The notes under the pieces: model-generated
The model's input: only the letters and a program-made list of their open reading frames with translations
Told to the model about the DNA's origin: nothing
The model's database searches: none
Assembly: GCF_027913035.1 (NCBI RefSeq)
Contig: NZ_CP115775.1
Location: forward strand, 868,001-932,000
Direction: 5' to 3'
Length of the DNA: 64,000 bases
Source of the DNA: Paracoccus albus
Lineage (GTDB): Bacteria; Pseudomonadota; Alphaproteobacteria; Rhodobacterales; Rhodobacteraceae
Shown: positions 37,190 through 45,502 of the stretch, piece by piece
Layout: each line of letters begins with the position of its first letter
Position numbering within the stretch: the stretch's first letter is position 1
Made by a program: the position numbers and the translations under genes

Positions 37190-37572
37190 GTGATTGGCTT
37201 TGGGTGCCATTGAGGGCAGTGCTGATTATCCATGACCGGCAGATTGCACGGCATGGTGGGGCACCGGGCATAAGGGACGTTGCATTACTTGAAGCCGGAT
37301 GTACCCGCCCTTTGCAACTGGAACATTACGGTGAACCGGACGTCTTCGACCTCGCCGCCGCCTATGCATTCGGGATTGCAAAGGCGCATGCTTACGTCGA
37401 TGGAAACAAGCGCTCTGCATTTGTGACGGCATTTACATTCCTGCGCCTGAATGGTGCGGCCAAACGACCTGACCCGCTGATCGGTGTCAGGATGATGGAA
37501 GAGCTTGCCTCAGGCGACATCAGTGAATCGGCATTTTCGGCGTGGCTGAGGGGGATGGAAATCAGCGATTAA
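37186..37572 (+). CDS. Doc-family (Fic fold) toxin
   Basis: 128 residues of the death-on-curing family. The active-site loop HAYVDGNKRSA matches Doc HxFx(D/N)xNKR. Doc toxins phosphorylate EF-Tu; other Fic proteins AMPylate. GTG start overlapping the antitoxin. The pairing with an AbrB-type antitoxin rather than Phd is a known variant arrangement. It likely stabilises the element. Confidence 0.88.
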   Translation: MSDWLWVPLRAVLIIHDRQIARHGGAPGIRDVALLEAGCTRPLQLEHYGEPDVFDLAAAYAFGIAKAHAYVDGNKRSAFVTAFTFLRLNGAAKRPDPLIGVRMMEELASGDISESAFSAWLRGMEISD

Positions 37573-37617
37573 GGCCGATGGATCAGAAAAGCTGAGCTGT
37601 TGGTCAGCATTATCGCC

Positions 37618-38163
37618 TCACCCCACTCCCTCGATCTGATCCGCGATGTTGAGCGATTTCTGTCCTGCGGCTCTGATGACGATATCGGCGGCGTTTGCGG
37701 GGGCGAAGTCCCAGAGATCGACGCCGACATTGACCTGCCGGTCGGAGCCCGGCCAGCGGTCATGAACATGCCCGAAAAGCTGGATGGCTCCTTGTCGCGC
37801 ACCGTTCCATGACAGCAGCGGGTAGTGGCAGAGCACAAAGCGCTCCGACCCGTCCGTGATCTCGGTCAGATCGTGGTGGCTGGTCCATGGCAGGCTGGTT
37901 ATCGCTGCATCGTCGTGATTGCCGCGAATGAGGTGCTTTCGACCCGGCAGGCGCTCGATCAGGGTCCGGGCAAGCTCTTCGCCCCCTGAGCTTGTATCGG
38001 CGACATCGCCCAGCACCCAGAGATCGTCGCCGTCCTTCAGCCGTGTGGCGATGGCGTCAATTATGGCGTTGTTCATCTCGGTGATGCTTCTGAATGGTCG
38101 CCCGAAGTAGCGCAGGATACCCTCATCGCCAAAATGCAGGTCAGCGGTGAACCAATGAGTCAT
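37618..38163 (-). CDS. Calcineurin-like metallophosphoesterase
   Basis: 181 residues. All five family blocks are visible: DLHFGDEG, LGDVAD, RGNHDD, CHYPLLSW and GHVHDRW. This compact type is frequent in phages and islands. Substrate unknown (phosphomonoesters, diesters or nucleotides). ATG 38163 begins MTHWFTADLHFGD; the longer frame upstream overlaps the next gene. Last of a four-gene minus-strand operon with the recombinase, DUF3768 and Cys-rich protein. Confidence 0.85.
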   Translation of the reverse strand: MTHWFTADLHFGDEGILRYFGRPFRSITEMNNAIIDAIATRLKDGDDLWVLGDVADTSSGGEELARTLIERLPGRKHLIRGNHDDAAITSLPWTSHHDLTEITDGSERFVLCHYPLLSWNGARQGAIQLFGHVHDRWPGSDRQVNVGVDLWDFAPANAADIVIRAAGQKSLNIADQIEGVG

Positions 38164-38185
38164 GGGATCTCCTGAATGTGGCTGA

Positions 38186-39256
38186 TCATGTTTTGCCCCG
38201 CCTGCGACGCTTTGATCCGCCACGGGCGCAGTATCGCGCAACTGGGCAGATGTGGCGTTGATTGCAAAGGCTGCCCTTGCCGACAATGCGGGTCCGACAG
38301 ACACCATGCTGGGTTTCGGCACAGAAGCGCCAGATGGCCAATTCGAGAAGCCGCGGGAAATAGTCCGGGTAAGCCGGGTCGATGCTTTGCACCGGCACGA
38401 CACGTGCCAGTTCGGCAATCACCCCGTCACAGCCAGTTTCCCGATAGCAGCGCGGGCCGTAAGCATGCTCAAGCCCGAACGCGTGCAGGATGCCGGTGCG
38501 ATCAAGGAATTTATGGACCAGCACATCGACGGTGCACATTGCTGCCCCGATCACGCGCCAGCGCATGTCCTTCGGCCTGCCCCCAAGCAGGATATCGGCC
38601 AGCACCATATTGGCCAGCTTGGCCGATACACCCTCAACCCGGCCAAATTGGCGCAGCAGGGCCTGTCGTGCAGCTGCAACGGCATCGGGCGGCAAAACCC
38701 TAGCTTCGATGCTGGCATCCGCCGCACAGCGCCGCTCAGGGCCTGTGCGGGCTTCCGCAACCGCCACCTCAATCACCTGATCGATGAACCCGGCCACATC
38801 GTCCTGACAGATGTCGCGCAGAAAGAAATGCAGCGAATGCGCCTGAACGTTCAAAAGGCCCTTGCGCAAAGGGAGCTTACGCACCGGGCACAGCCGCAGA
38901 TGCTGCGGGCGGGCGCATGTGTTTGCCGACTTGCGGTAGCGGCAGCCGGTATAGGCCTCAAACCCCGCGAGCTTTGGGCAGGCACAACGCCTGCGGGCAA
39001 GCGCGGCCCGGATCTCCCTGCGCGTGGCATTGCCGTGGCGGATGATATAGCGCGTGGCGATATCGTCGGAGATCCCCTGCATGCTGAGTGACAACATCAG
39101 CTGGTCATAGATAAACCCGGCATCAGCCTTGGCCAGTGCTTTCGCCAAGCCGGACACCGCCACCTCATGAGCAACCTCGTCCAGATAACCCGGGCCAATC
39201 ATCAGCTGACACAACTCAGCCAGCATTCGGGCGGCATCAGCCTTGCTGTTCGCCAT
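38186..39256 (-). CDS. Cys-rich protein with HhH-like segment, possible Fe-S DNA-binding protein
   Basis: 356 residues I cannot place in a named family. Two Cys clusters stand out: about residues 90-125 (CACPKLAGFEAYTGC, then two more Cys) and the C-terminal C-x10-C-x5-C-x5-C (about 318-342). A central segment GVSAKLANMVLADILLG resembles the helix-hairpin-helix of HhH-GPD DNA glycosylases. This suggests a DNA-acting Fe-S or zinc protein, but the Cys spacing is not that of endonuclease III. Its start follows the DUF3768 stop directly (TGAATG). Confidence 0.55.
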   Translation of the reverse strand: MANSKADAARMLAELCQLMIGPGYLDEVAHEVAVSGLAKALAKADAGFIYDQLMLSLSMQGISDDIATRYIIRHGNATRREIRAALARRRCACPKLAGFEAYTGCRYRKSANTCARPQHLRLCPVRKLPLRKGLLNVQAHSLHFFLRDICQDDVAGFIDQVIEVAVAEARTGPERRCAADASIEARVLPPDAVAAARQALLRQFGRVEGVSAKLANMVLADILLGGRPKDMRWRVIGAAMCTVDVLVHKFLDRTGILHAFGLEHAYGPRCYRETGCDGVIAELARVVPVQSIDPAYPDYFPRLLELAIWRFCAETQHGVCRTRIVGKGSLCNQRHICPVARYCARGGSKRRRRGKT

Positions 39257-39658
39257 TCAATATTCCGAAGCCAGCATGACGGTCAGAATGCGGCGGGTCA
39301 GGTGCGGGTTCGATGGGTCTGGCGAAAACCCCTTCAGCGCCCGGTCGTAATAGTCGATCTTCCAGATGATCCGGTGTTGCCCCACTGTCATGACCGCACA
39401 GTCATGCTCACCATAGGGGTCATTATCTTCATTAAAATCGTCGAAACAGGCGACAGCTTGCAGGATCGCCGCGAGTTCTTGCCTTGGCAGCATGCCGACC
39501 CCACGCGTGACGAAGACATTGCCGCCCAGTTCCCGCCGCCGAAGCGCATCGTTCAACATCCGAACCAATCGCACATCATAGGGTTGATCCTCCTCCCGCC
39601 GCTCAATGTTGCCAGTTTGTTCTTTTCCATCATCCATCGACTCCCGGTCATCCATCAT
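39257..39658 (-). CDS. DUF3768 protein
   Basis: 133 residues. The core matches DUF3768: RMLNDALRRRELGG, FDDFNEDNDPYGEHDC, WKIDYYDRAL and the end LTRRILTVMLASEY. Function unknown; common on alphaproteobacterial plasmids and islands. AAGGGA precedes the ATG. It is coupled to the Cys-rich gene and lies 14 bp after the recombinase. Confidence 0.85.
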   Translation of the reverse strand: MMDDRESMDDGKEQTGNIERREEDQPYDVRLVRMLNDALRRRELGGNVFVTRGVGMLPRQELAAILQAVACFDDFNEDNDPYGEHDCAVMTVGQHRIIWKIDYYDRALKGFSPDPSNPHLTRRILTVMLASEY

Positions 39659-39672
39659 TCGTCCCTTTCCTG

Positions 39673-40251
39673 TCAGATGAGTTTGATCAATCGACGCTGC
39701 GCCTGTTCATCGCCGTCGATATAGCCTTGCGTGGTCTGGATGGAGCGATGCCCGGCCAGAAGCTGGACATCCCGCAGCGAGCCGCCCGCCCGATGCAGCT
39801 GGCGTGCCGCCCGGGTGATAAAACTGCGCCGCCCGGAATGCGACGAACAGCCCTGCAAGCCCAGCTGCCGGTAGAGCCCGGTAAACCAGTTGACCAGCGA
39901 TTTGGGTGACATCGCCCCACCCCGGCAGGACCGGATCACCGGCCCTTGCCGGTCGCGGGCACGCGGGGCCAGACCGACAAGCGCCCGCCGAAGTTCAGGA
40001 TGCAAAGGAATACGTCGCCCGGATCGACGCTTGGCCGCAACCGGAGGCAATTCGATATGCGACCCGATCGAGCCATCACCCCGGGTCAGCATCGACCAAC
40101 GAAGCGCGCAGACCTCGCAGGCCCGCAACCCCGCCGTGATGGTCAAGAGGAACATCACGCGGTCACGGGCAGCTGTCGGAGAAAGATCGAGATGTCGCAA
40201 TATGCGCCGCTGTTCAGCGGCTGTAATCACCTTGGCCGGGCGGCCGCGCAT
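39673..40251 (-). CDS. Small tyrosine recombinase (catalytic domain only)
   Basis: 192 residues, all within the catalytic domain. Catalytic Arg in TAGLRACEVCALRW, His-x-x-Arg in HSGRRSFIT, His/Arg in LAGHRSIQTTQGY with the Tyr nucleophile. The N-terminal core-binding domain of normal integrases is missing, as in short recombinases that invert or resolve local sites. First gene of a four-gene operon, so it may serve that unit rather than the whole element. Confidence 0.82.
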   Translation of the reverse strand: MRGRPAKVITAAEQRRILRHLDLSPTAARDRVMFLLTITAGLRACEVCALRWSMLTRGDGSIGSHIELPPVAAKRRSGRRIPLHPELRRALVGLAPRARDRQGPVIRSCRGGAMSPKSLVNWFTGLYRQLGLQGCSSHSGRRSFITRAARQLHRAGGSLRDVQLLAGHRSIQTTQGYIDGDEQAQRRLIKLI

Positions 40252-40277
40252 ATGCTCGCATAAATTGACATACGATT

Positions 40278-40306
40278 ACAATACACAATCTAAGGTAGAT
40301 TGTCAA
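40278..40306 (-). promoter_or_regulatory. Recombinase operon promoter with internal palindrome
   Basis: On the minus strand, -35 TTGACA (40306-40301) and -10 TATTGT (40283-40278) are 17 bp apart. The spacer holds the perfect inverted repeat ACAATCTA-AGG-TAGATTGT (40285-40303). It lies 27 bp before the recombinase start. A repressor site blocking the promoter is a reasonable inference; the repressor is unknown. Confidence 0.65.
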
Positions 40307-40923
40307 GTGAAACGTTCAGCTTGCGGTGTTTGTGGTGCTGACCGCCTGATCGGGCCTGATATGATGCGACATGCCGCGATGATGTCGGTTCGACGTGACG
40401 TTGCATGCCCAGAATACGTGTTCATTAGTTACCAACTTATGCCCCCACCCGGCACCGGACACAGTCACGCGAGGGGGTTGAGCTTGCAGAATTGTCGCTT
40501 TCACTTGTTGACATCGTAGTCTGGCATGCCTGCCATGACCTGCTGCTGGCCGGGACTAAGCAACACGCCCCCGCTACATGAAGGGTACGGCGCTGCAAGG
40601 GGCTGCGGCGGCATGACCATCCGCATGTGGCGGTTTGTAACAAATGACATGTGCGGATTTCAACGGCACCACAAATCTCAGTCTGGCGGCTCATGCAGAC
40701 AAACCCGAAGAAACACGCTGCTGGGTCTTGCATCTGCAGAATCTCGGCAGAGAGGGGGCGGATTCCGGTCATTCGCTGCGGTGGCGAATGCAATTGGATG
40801 ACTGAGCGAAAGCCGACATTGGACGCGCGAGCGATGATGCAAAACACGCCTATGCTGTGTTGAACCTCAGGGAATGAACGCGCTATTCATCTGCATACGC
40901 TTTGAGAACCATGAGCGGGAATT
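40307..40923. other. Gene-poor gap with one repeat-family copy
   Basis: About 620 bp between the recombinase promoter and the SIR2 gene. The open frames here look non-coding (Cys/Arg/Ser-rich on both strands). Bases 40761-40823 carry a minus-strand copy of the dispersed repeat (GCAGCGAATGACCGG core). The rest should include the SIR2 gene promoter, which I could not pin down. Confidence 0.5.
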
Positions 40924-43900
40924 ATGCCCAAGAAGAAAAAAACGGACATCGAGCTTCCGCACATCCTCGTCGATGCAGTTAAGGAGCAAAGGGCCGTACT
41001 TGTCCTTGGGGCGGGTGCATCCATGGCTTGCCGGAATGCTAAAGGCGAGCATCCACCGAACGGCAATCAACTCAGAGACCATTTGGCGTCGAAATTTCTT
41101 GGCACAAAATCGGAAACGCGAGATCTCGCAACGGTTGCAGAGATGGCAATCGTTTCTGGCGCTGGACAGCCATTGGTCTTCGAAGAAATCGCAAAACTCT
41201 TTTCGGGCTTTGATCCCTCCGACGCTCACATTAAGCTCGCAGACTTCCGGTGGCGCGGGCTTGCCACCACGAATTACGATACGATCATAGAACAGGGATA
41301 TGCCGCCAACCCATCAAGTAAACAGACGTGCTTACCATTTGTGAAGAACACTGAGCCCTATGATGATCGGCTAAAAAGGGAAACGAACCCTTTGCCGCTT
41401 TTCAAGCTTCACGGATGCATCAATCATCGGCTCGATCCTGATATACCGCTGGTTTTGTCGAATGAGCACTACCATAGACACCGGGACAATCGAGAGCATT
41501 TGTTTGATCGCCTTCAGCAATGGGCTCAATCATCCCCAGTCGTTTTCGTTGGCTACCAACTTGCTGATCCTCATATCCGTGCCTTGGTTTATGACATTGA
41601 TCCCAAAAACCGGCCGCAGTGGTACATTGTTTCGCCGGGTGCGGATGAACATGTGATCAAACTCTGGGCGAACATGGGCGTCGACGTGATCCAAGGTACC
41701 TTCGAGCAGTTTGTTGACGCACTGGACGGCCAAGTCCCGGACTTGTTCAGAAGTCTAAGTCTGCCAGTAGACTTTGCCGACGCTCCGTATCGCCGGTTCT
41801 TCCGAACCGATGACGTCGGCTCTGACCAACTTAGAGCGAGTTTGGAAGCGGATCTTCTGTATATTCACTCCGGCGTTTCATTTGAAGAAGTGCAAGCCGA
41901 TAAGTTCTATTCCGGTCATGACCGCGGATGGTGTGGCATAGTCCGCAAATTCGATTTCCGTCGAAAAGTTGGCGAGAACCTTCTGTATTCTGCGCTTGAC
42001 GATAGCGATACGAGACAGCAACGGTTCCTTGTACTACATGGTTCAGCCGGGTCCGGGAAAACAATCGCGCTTCGACGTGCAGCCTATGATGCCGCCACCG
42101 CGCTGGACGAGTTGGTACTTTGGCTACGCCCGACCGGGCAACCTAGGGCCGAAGTATTTGAAGAGCTTTTTGGGCTTACAGGCAAGCATGCCGTTCTATT
42201 TGTCGATCAGGTTTCAAATCACGGCGATGCAATCGGTTCATTGCTTCGGACCCTGAAACGAAAAAATGTGCCGATCACGATTATTGCGAGTGATCGCGAG
42301 GCCGATTGGGGGAATTACTGTTCCGAGTTGGAAGAAGAGTTTTCTCCAGAACTCCATTTTTTGCGGCGCCTAAATGAACGAGAGGCGGAAGACCTTGTCG
42401 ATCTCTTAGAGCGTCATAACTGCCTTGGACTGCTTCGAGCTAAATCGAAGCCTGATCGGATCGCGGCGTTTTTGGACGAGGATCGAGCCAACAGGCAGCT
42501 CTTGGTCGCCCTCCATGAACTTACCCAAGGCAAACCGTTCGAAAAAATTATCCTTGAAGAGTACGATAGGATCACGCCAGACGCAGCCCGGCAGCTATAT
42601 TTGGATATTGCGACGATGCATCAGTTTGGGGTCGTGGCTAGAGCGGGTGCCATTTCACGCGTGAGTGGAATTCGGTTCTCGGACTTCGAGGAGCGTTTCT
42701 TTGGCCCTCTCAAGGACATCGTCCACGTCGTATCTGATCCGTATACAGGAGACAAAGGTTACGAGACGCGACATCACCGTGTTTCGTCGATTCTGTTTGG
42801 TGTGGCCTGTTCCGATGATGCGGAAAAGGCCGCCCAGCTTACCCGAATAATCAATTGTCTCGACGTCGGTTTTTCGTCGGACAAGCGTGTCGTGGAGAGC
42901 ATCTGCAAGGGACGAAACATTTCACAAGAGTTCAACGATATCGATTCAGCTCGAAGCGTATTTGATGCGGCACTCACCTCACTTCCTGATACTGCCTTTT
43001 TGCATCAGCAGGCGGCCATGCTTGAGTACCTGCATCGAAAGGGCTGTCTCGAGAGAGCTCAAGAACTCGCCGAGCTAGCAAGATCTCTAGACGAAAACAA
43101 CCACATCTACATCCACACGCTGGCGGAAGTTGCGAGGCGTCGGGCCAACGCTGCAACTTCAAAGGTTGCAAGCGAAAGGCTACGCGCTCAGTCCAGGTCG
43201 TATCTGAATAGCATAACTCTCAAGGACTCCCGGAAAGACCTATCGTTCTGTAGGCTACTGGTTGATGAAGCCATCGACTTGCTGCGGGACATGTCAGAAG
43301 ACCCGAAAGATCATGAGCTTCTCGAATTTGACGAGAAAGTCGCTGATGCCGTGAATAGACTACGGAAAGCCCAGCAGGACTTTCCCAATCAGGCCGAATT
43401 TCCGACTGTTGAAGGTCAATTCTGGCAAACGCTTGGTGACGATGAAAAAGCTTCTCGTGCGCTCGAGAAGGCGATCAAGGTAAAACCGAAGAATTCCGGT
43501 GCATTTGCGCGCTTGTCACGAATTCAGCGTGCAAGCGGTTCCGAAAGCGAAGCAACAAAGACGCTAGATGATGCCCTCGAACGGTTCTCAGGTGACAAGG
43601 GAATCCATCTCCAGGCGGCGCTTCTCAAGATCGAGACAGGAGGTGATCCCTCAGACATAATCTATCACTTCCGCTCAAGCTTTTCGCCTGGAGACCACAA
43701 TTTTGAAGCGAGATACTTTCTTGCCGAGTATCTGTTCTTCAATGGTCAAGCGACAGAGAGCAAAAAGCTGTTCGAAGAAATAGACTCCAAGGCCCCTGAC
43801 AATTTTCGAAAAATGGCGCCTTCCTCTGGCGATCCCATCACGGAGCGTTTGAGCGAGTTTGCAGGTACCATATCGGACAAAAAGGATAGGTATTTCTTTA

Positions 43901-44052
43901 TTCAATTTGGCGGGTATCCGTCGTCCGTATTTGCGCACATGAGTGCGCTGGTTGACCAGTCGTTTGACGAGATTGAAGTTGGTACTCCCGTACAGTTTCA
44001 TCTGCGCTTTAATCGGCGCGGGCCAGTGGCAGTAAGCGTTTGGACGGATTGA
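40924..44052 (+). CDS. SIR2 - P-loop NTPase (STAND-like) - TPR - cold-shock-domain protein
   Basis: 1,042 residues. Residues 24-280 are a SIR2-like domain: LVLGAGAS (29-33 core), ATTNYD (about 114-119), FKLHGC (160-165) and VGYQLADPHIR (209-219), as in defence NADases. Residues about 365-600 form a P-loop NTPase with Walker A GSAGSGKT (373-380), Walker B AVLFVDQ (423-429) and sensor IASDR. Residues about 690-960 are helical repeats of TPR type. The last 55 residues look like a cold-shock/OB domain: FFIQ, VFAHMSAL, VGTPVQF, RRGPVAVSV. Likely an abortive-infection sensor that depletes NAD; trigger unknown. Lone gene, GC lower than the flanks. Confidence 0.85.
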   Translation: MPKKKKTDIELPHILVDAVKEQRAVLVLGAGASMACRNAKGEHPPNGNQLRDHLASKFLGTKSETRDLATVAEMAIVSGAGQPLVFEEIAKLFSGFDPSDAHIKLADFRWRGLATTNYDTIIEQGYAANPSSKQTCLPFVKNTEPYDDRLKRETNPLPLFKLHGCINHRLDPDIPLVLSNEHYHRHRDNREHLFDRLQQWAQSSPVVFVGYQLADPHIRALVYDIDPKNRPQWYIVSPGADEHVIKLWANMGVDVIQGTFEQFVDALDGQVPDLFRSLSLPVDFADAPYRRFFRTDDVGSDQLRASLEADLLYIHSGVSFEEVQADKFYSGHDRGWCGIVRKFDFRRKVGENLLYSALDDSDTRQQRFLVLHGSAGSGKTIALRRAAYDAATALDELVLWLRPTGQPRAEVFEELFGLTGKHAVLFVDQVSNHGDAIGSLLRTLKRKNVPITIIASDREADWGNYCSELEEEFSPELHFLRRLNEREAEDLVDLLERHNCLGLLRAKSKPDRIAAFLDEDRANRQLLVALHELTQGKPFEKIILEEYDRITPDAARQLYLDIATMHQFGVVARAGAISRVSGIRFSDFEERFFGPLKDIVHVVSDPYTGDKGYETRHHRVSSILFGVACSDDAEKAAQLTRIINCLDVGFSSDKRVVESICKGRNISQEFNDIDSARSVFDAALTSLPDTAFLHQQAAMLEYLHRKGCLERAQELAELARSLDENNHIYIHTLAEVARRRANAATSKVASERLRAQSRSYLNSITLKDSRKDLSFCRLLVDEAIDLLRDMSEDPKDHELLEFDEKVADAVNRLRKAQQDFPNQAEFPTVEGQFWQTLGDDEKASRALEKAIKVKPKNSGAFARLSRIQRASGSESEATKTLDDALERFSGDKGIHLQAALLKIETGGDPSDIIYHFRSSFSPGDHNFEARYFLAEYLFFNGQATESKKLFEEIDSKAPDNFRKMAPSSGDPITERLSEFAGTISDKKDRYFFIQFGGYPSSVFAHMSALVDQSFDEIEVGTPVQFHLRFNRRGPVAVSVWTD

Positions 44053-44354
44053 GCTTGGACGTCGGTTTTTGAATCAAGATACTCGGTCGACCTATTTTCA
44101 GACGTTGGCGTCAATCAAAGACCCGAATGCTTGTTGCTGTATCGCGGCGCATGCCGGCTTGAGCAAGGGCTGCTTTGGAGAACCTGCGCTATGGCGTCCA
44201 GCCTTTTCAGAGACGGCAGCTGTGGGCCGTCGTTGCCTCGGCCGGCCAGCGACTGGCTTCCGTGGCGTGGCCGCACCGCCGCATGACCGGTCAGAGCCCA
44301 TACTACCGAACGAAGCAGGTGCAGCATTCTGCAAATGCGGTGAGAGTCGATCGG

Positions 44355-44421
44355 AAGGGCCGGCCCAGAGTCGACAGTCGGCCCGTTCCAAATGTCGCGG
44401 CGCAGCGTCCCCAGACCGGAC
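44355..44421 (-). repeat. Dispersed intergenic repeat, copy 1
   Basis: Minus-strand copy containing CGTCCGGTCTGGGGA...CTGCGCCGC and later CTCTGGGCCGG, matching copies at 48043, 49322, 52341 and 53339. It lies in the 417-bp gap between the SIR2 and cyclase genes, where I see no gene. Confidence 0.6.
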
Positions 44422-44469
44422 GGCAGTGCTGGGCTCGGATGGTTGCAACTTTAAGTGTTGCACCTCTAG

Positions 44470-45228
44470 GTGGCCGCTGCAAAAAGTTTCCTCGGGGTTG
44501 TTGAGACAAGCACTGTGGCAGTAAACGAAGAATTCCTGAAGGATCGTGTTGATACGTTGTTCGGCACTGCCTTCAATGAACGCGAAGGACGAGTCGTACC
44601 GACCACCCCAGACGTCGCATTGAAGGACGGTGCGGTCAAAATCAATGCGACGTTCTTGTATACGGATCTGGCAGGTTCAGCGAAGTTATCATCAGTATGC
44701 CCTTGGTCGACTACAGCGAAGATTATCCGAGCGTTCCTAGACTGCTCGACTAGGTTGATAGTGAAGCACGGGGGCGAAATAAGGAGCTTCGACGGTGACC
44801 GCGTGATGGGCGTCTTCATCGGAGATGCAAAGAATAGCAACGCTGCAATCTGTGGGCGCGAGATCCACTGGGTTGTTCGAAAGATCATTAGCCCGAAGGC
44901 CAGATCCAAATTCGACTCAGTCAAGAATAACGACATTCAGATTCGCAACTGTTCTGGAATCGACACCGGTGAAGTGAGGGCTGTCCGCTCAGGGATACGG
45001 GACAACAATGATCTCATCTGGATTGGAAAAGCCGCCAGTTTCGCTGCAAAGCTATCTGACGTGCGCGATACAGGCTATCACACTTACGTCTCCAGCCGCG
45101 TCTACAACAAACTTAATGCCAATGCCAAGCAGGATGCTGATGGCGACAGTGCTTGGTCGAGTACAACATTCAGCTTCGCCGGTACAACTGAAACCGTGTA
45201 TAAATCAAATCACTGGAAGAAGCCCTAG
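44470..45228 (+). CDS. pycC: Pyrimidine cyclase PycC (Pycsar)
   Basis: 252-residue class III nucleotide cyclase domain without transmembrane parts. The first metal Asp is D66 in FLYTDLAGSAKL; the second is in SFDGDRVMGVF (D108/D110), followed by R111. IDTGEVRAVRSGIRDNNDLIWIGKAASFAAKL supplies the later core. In Pycsar, such cyclases make cCMP or cUMP upon phage infection. The neighbour is a cNMP-binding TIR effector, which makes the assignment firm. The base (C or U) cannot be read. Start taken as GTG 44470; the Shine-Dalgarno is weak. Confidence 0.87.
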   Translation: MAAAKSFLGVVETSTVAVNEEFLKDRVDTLFGTAFNEREGRVVPTTPDVALKDGAVKINATFLYTDLAGSAKLSSVCPWSTTAKIIRAFLDCSTRLIVKHGGEIRSFDGDRVMGVFIGDAKNSNAAICGREIHWVVRKIISPKARSKFDSVKNNDIQIRNCSGIDTGEVRAVRSGIRDNNDLIWIGKAASFAAKLSDVRDTGYHTYVSSRVYNKLNANAKQDADGDSAWSSTTFSFAGTTETVYKSNHWKKP

Positions 45229-45320
45229 GTCCGCTGCCAAACCCGTGCAGCGCTAACGGGCGTGAGCGGTGCCAACGTTTTGGCATGTATCGGAACCGTT
45301 GCCAATCGAGCTGCCCACCT

Positions 45321-45350
45321 TACCGCTTTGATTTTACCGCTTTGATTTTA
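45321..45350 (+). repeat. 14-bp tandem repeat between pycC and pycTIR
   Basis: TACCGCTTTGATTT occurs twice in direct tandem, followed by TA. It lies in the 274-bp gap between the two Pycsar genes. Role unknown; may be a regulatory or slippage site. Confidence 0.8.
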
Positions 45351-45502
45351 GACGATGCGACCTAGATCACGAAGCGAGTATATGACGGGCAGCGAGAGGA
45401 ACAGATGATCGGCACAGAAGGCTAGAACCTCTAGCGCGTTTTGAAATGGAGTCAGGGCAGCAGCGAGGATATCTACTCCTCAGCCTATTGGAGGATATTC
45501 AC

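Noticed and set aside
40437..40863. Several 60-136-codon frames upstream of the SIR2 gene
   Set aside because: They overlap on both strands and lack a Shine-Dalgarno or domain; one covers a dispersed repeat.
44069..44524. 151-codon + frame and antisense partners between the SIR2 and cyclase genes
   Set aside because: Composition is Arg/Cys/Pro-rich with no domain; the region is largely dispersed repeat.
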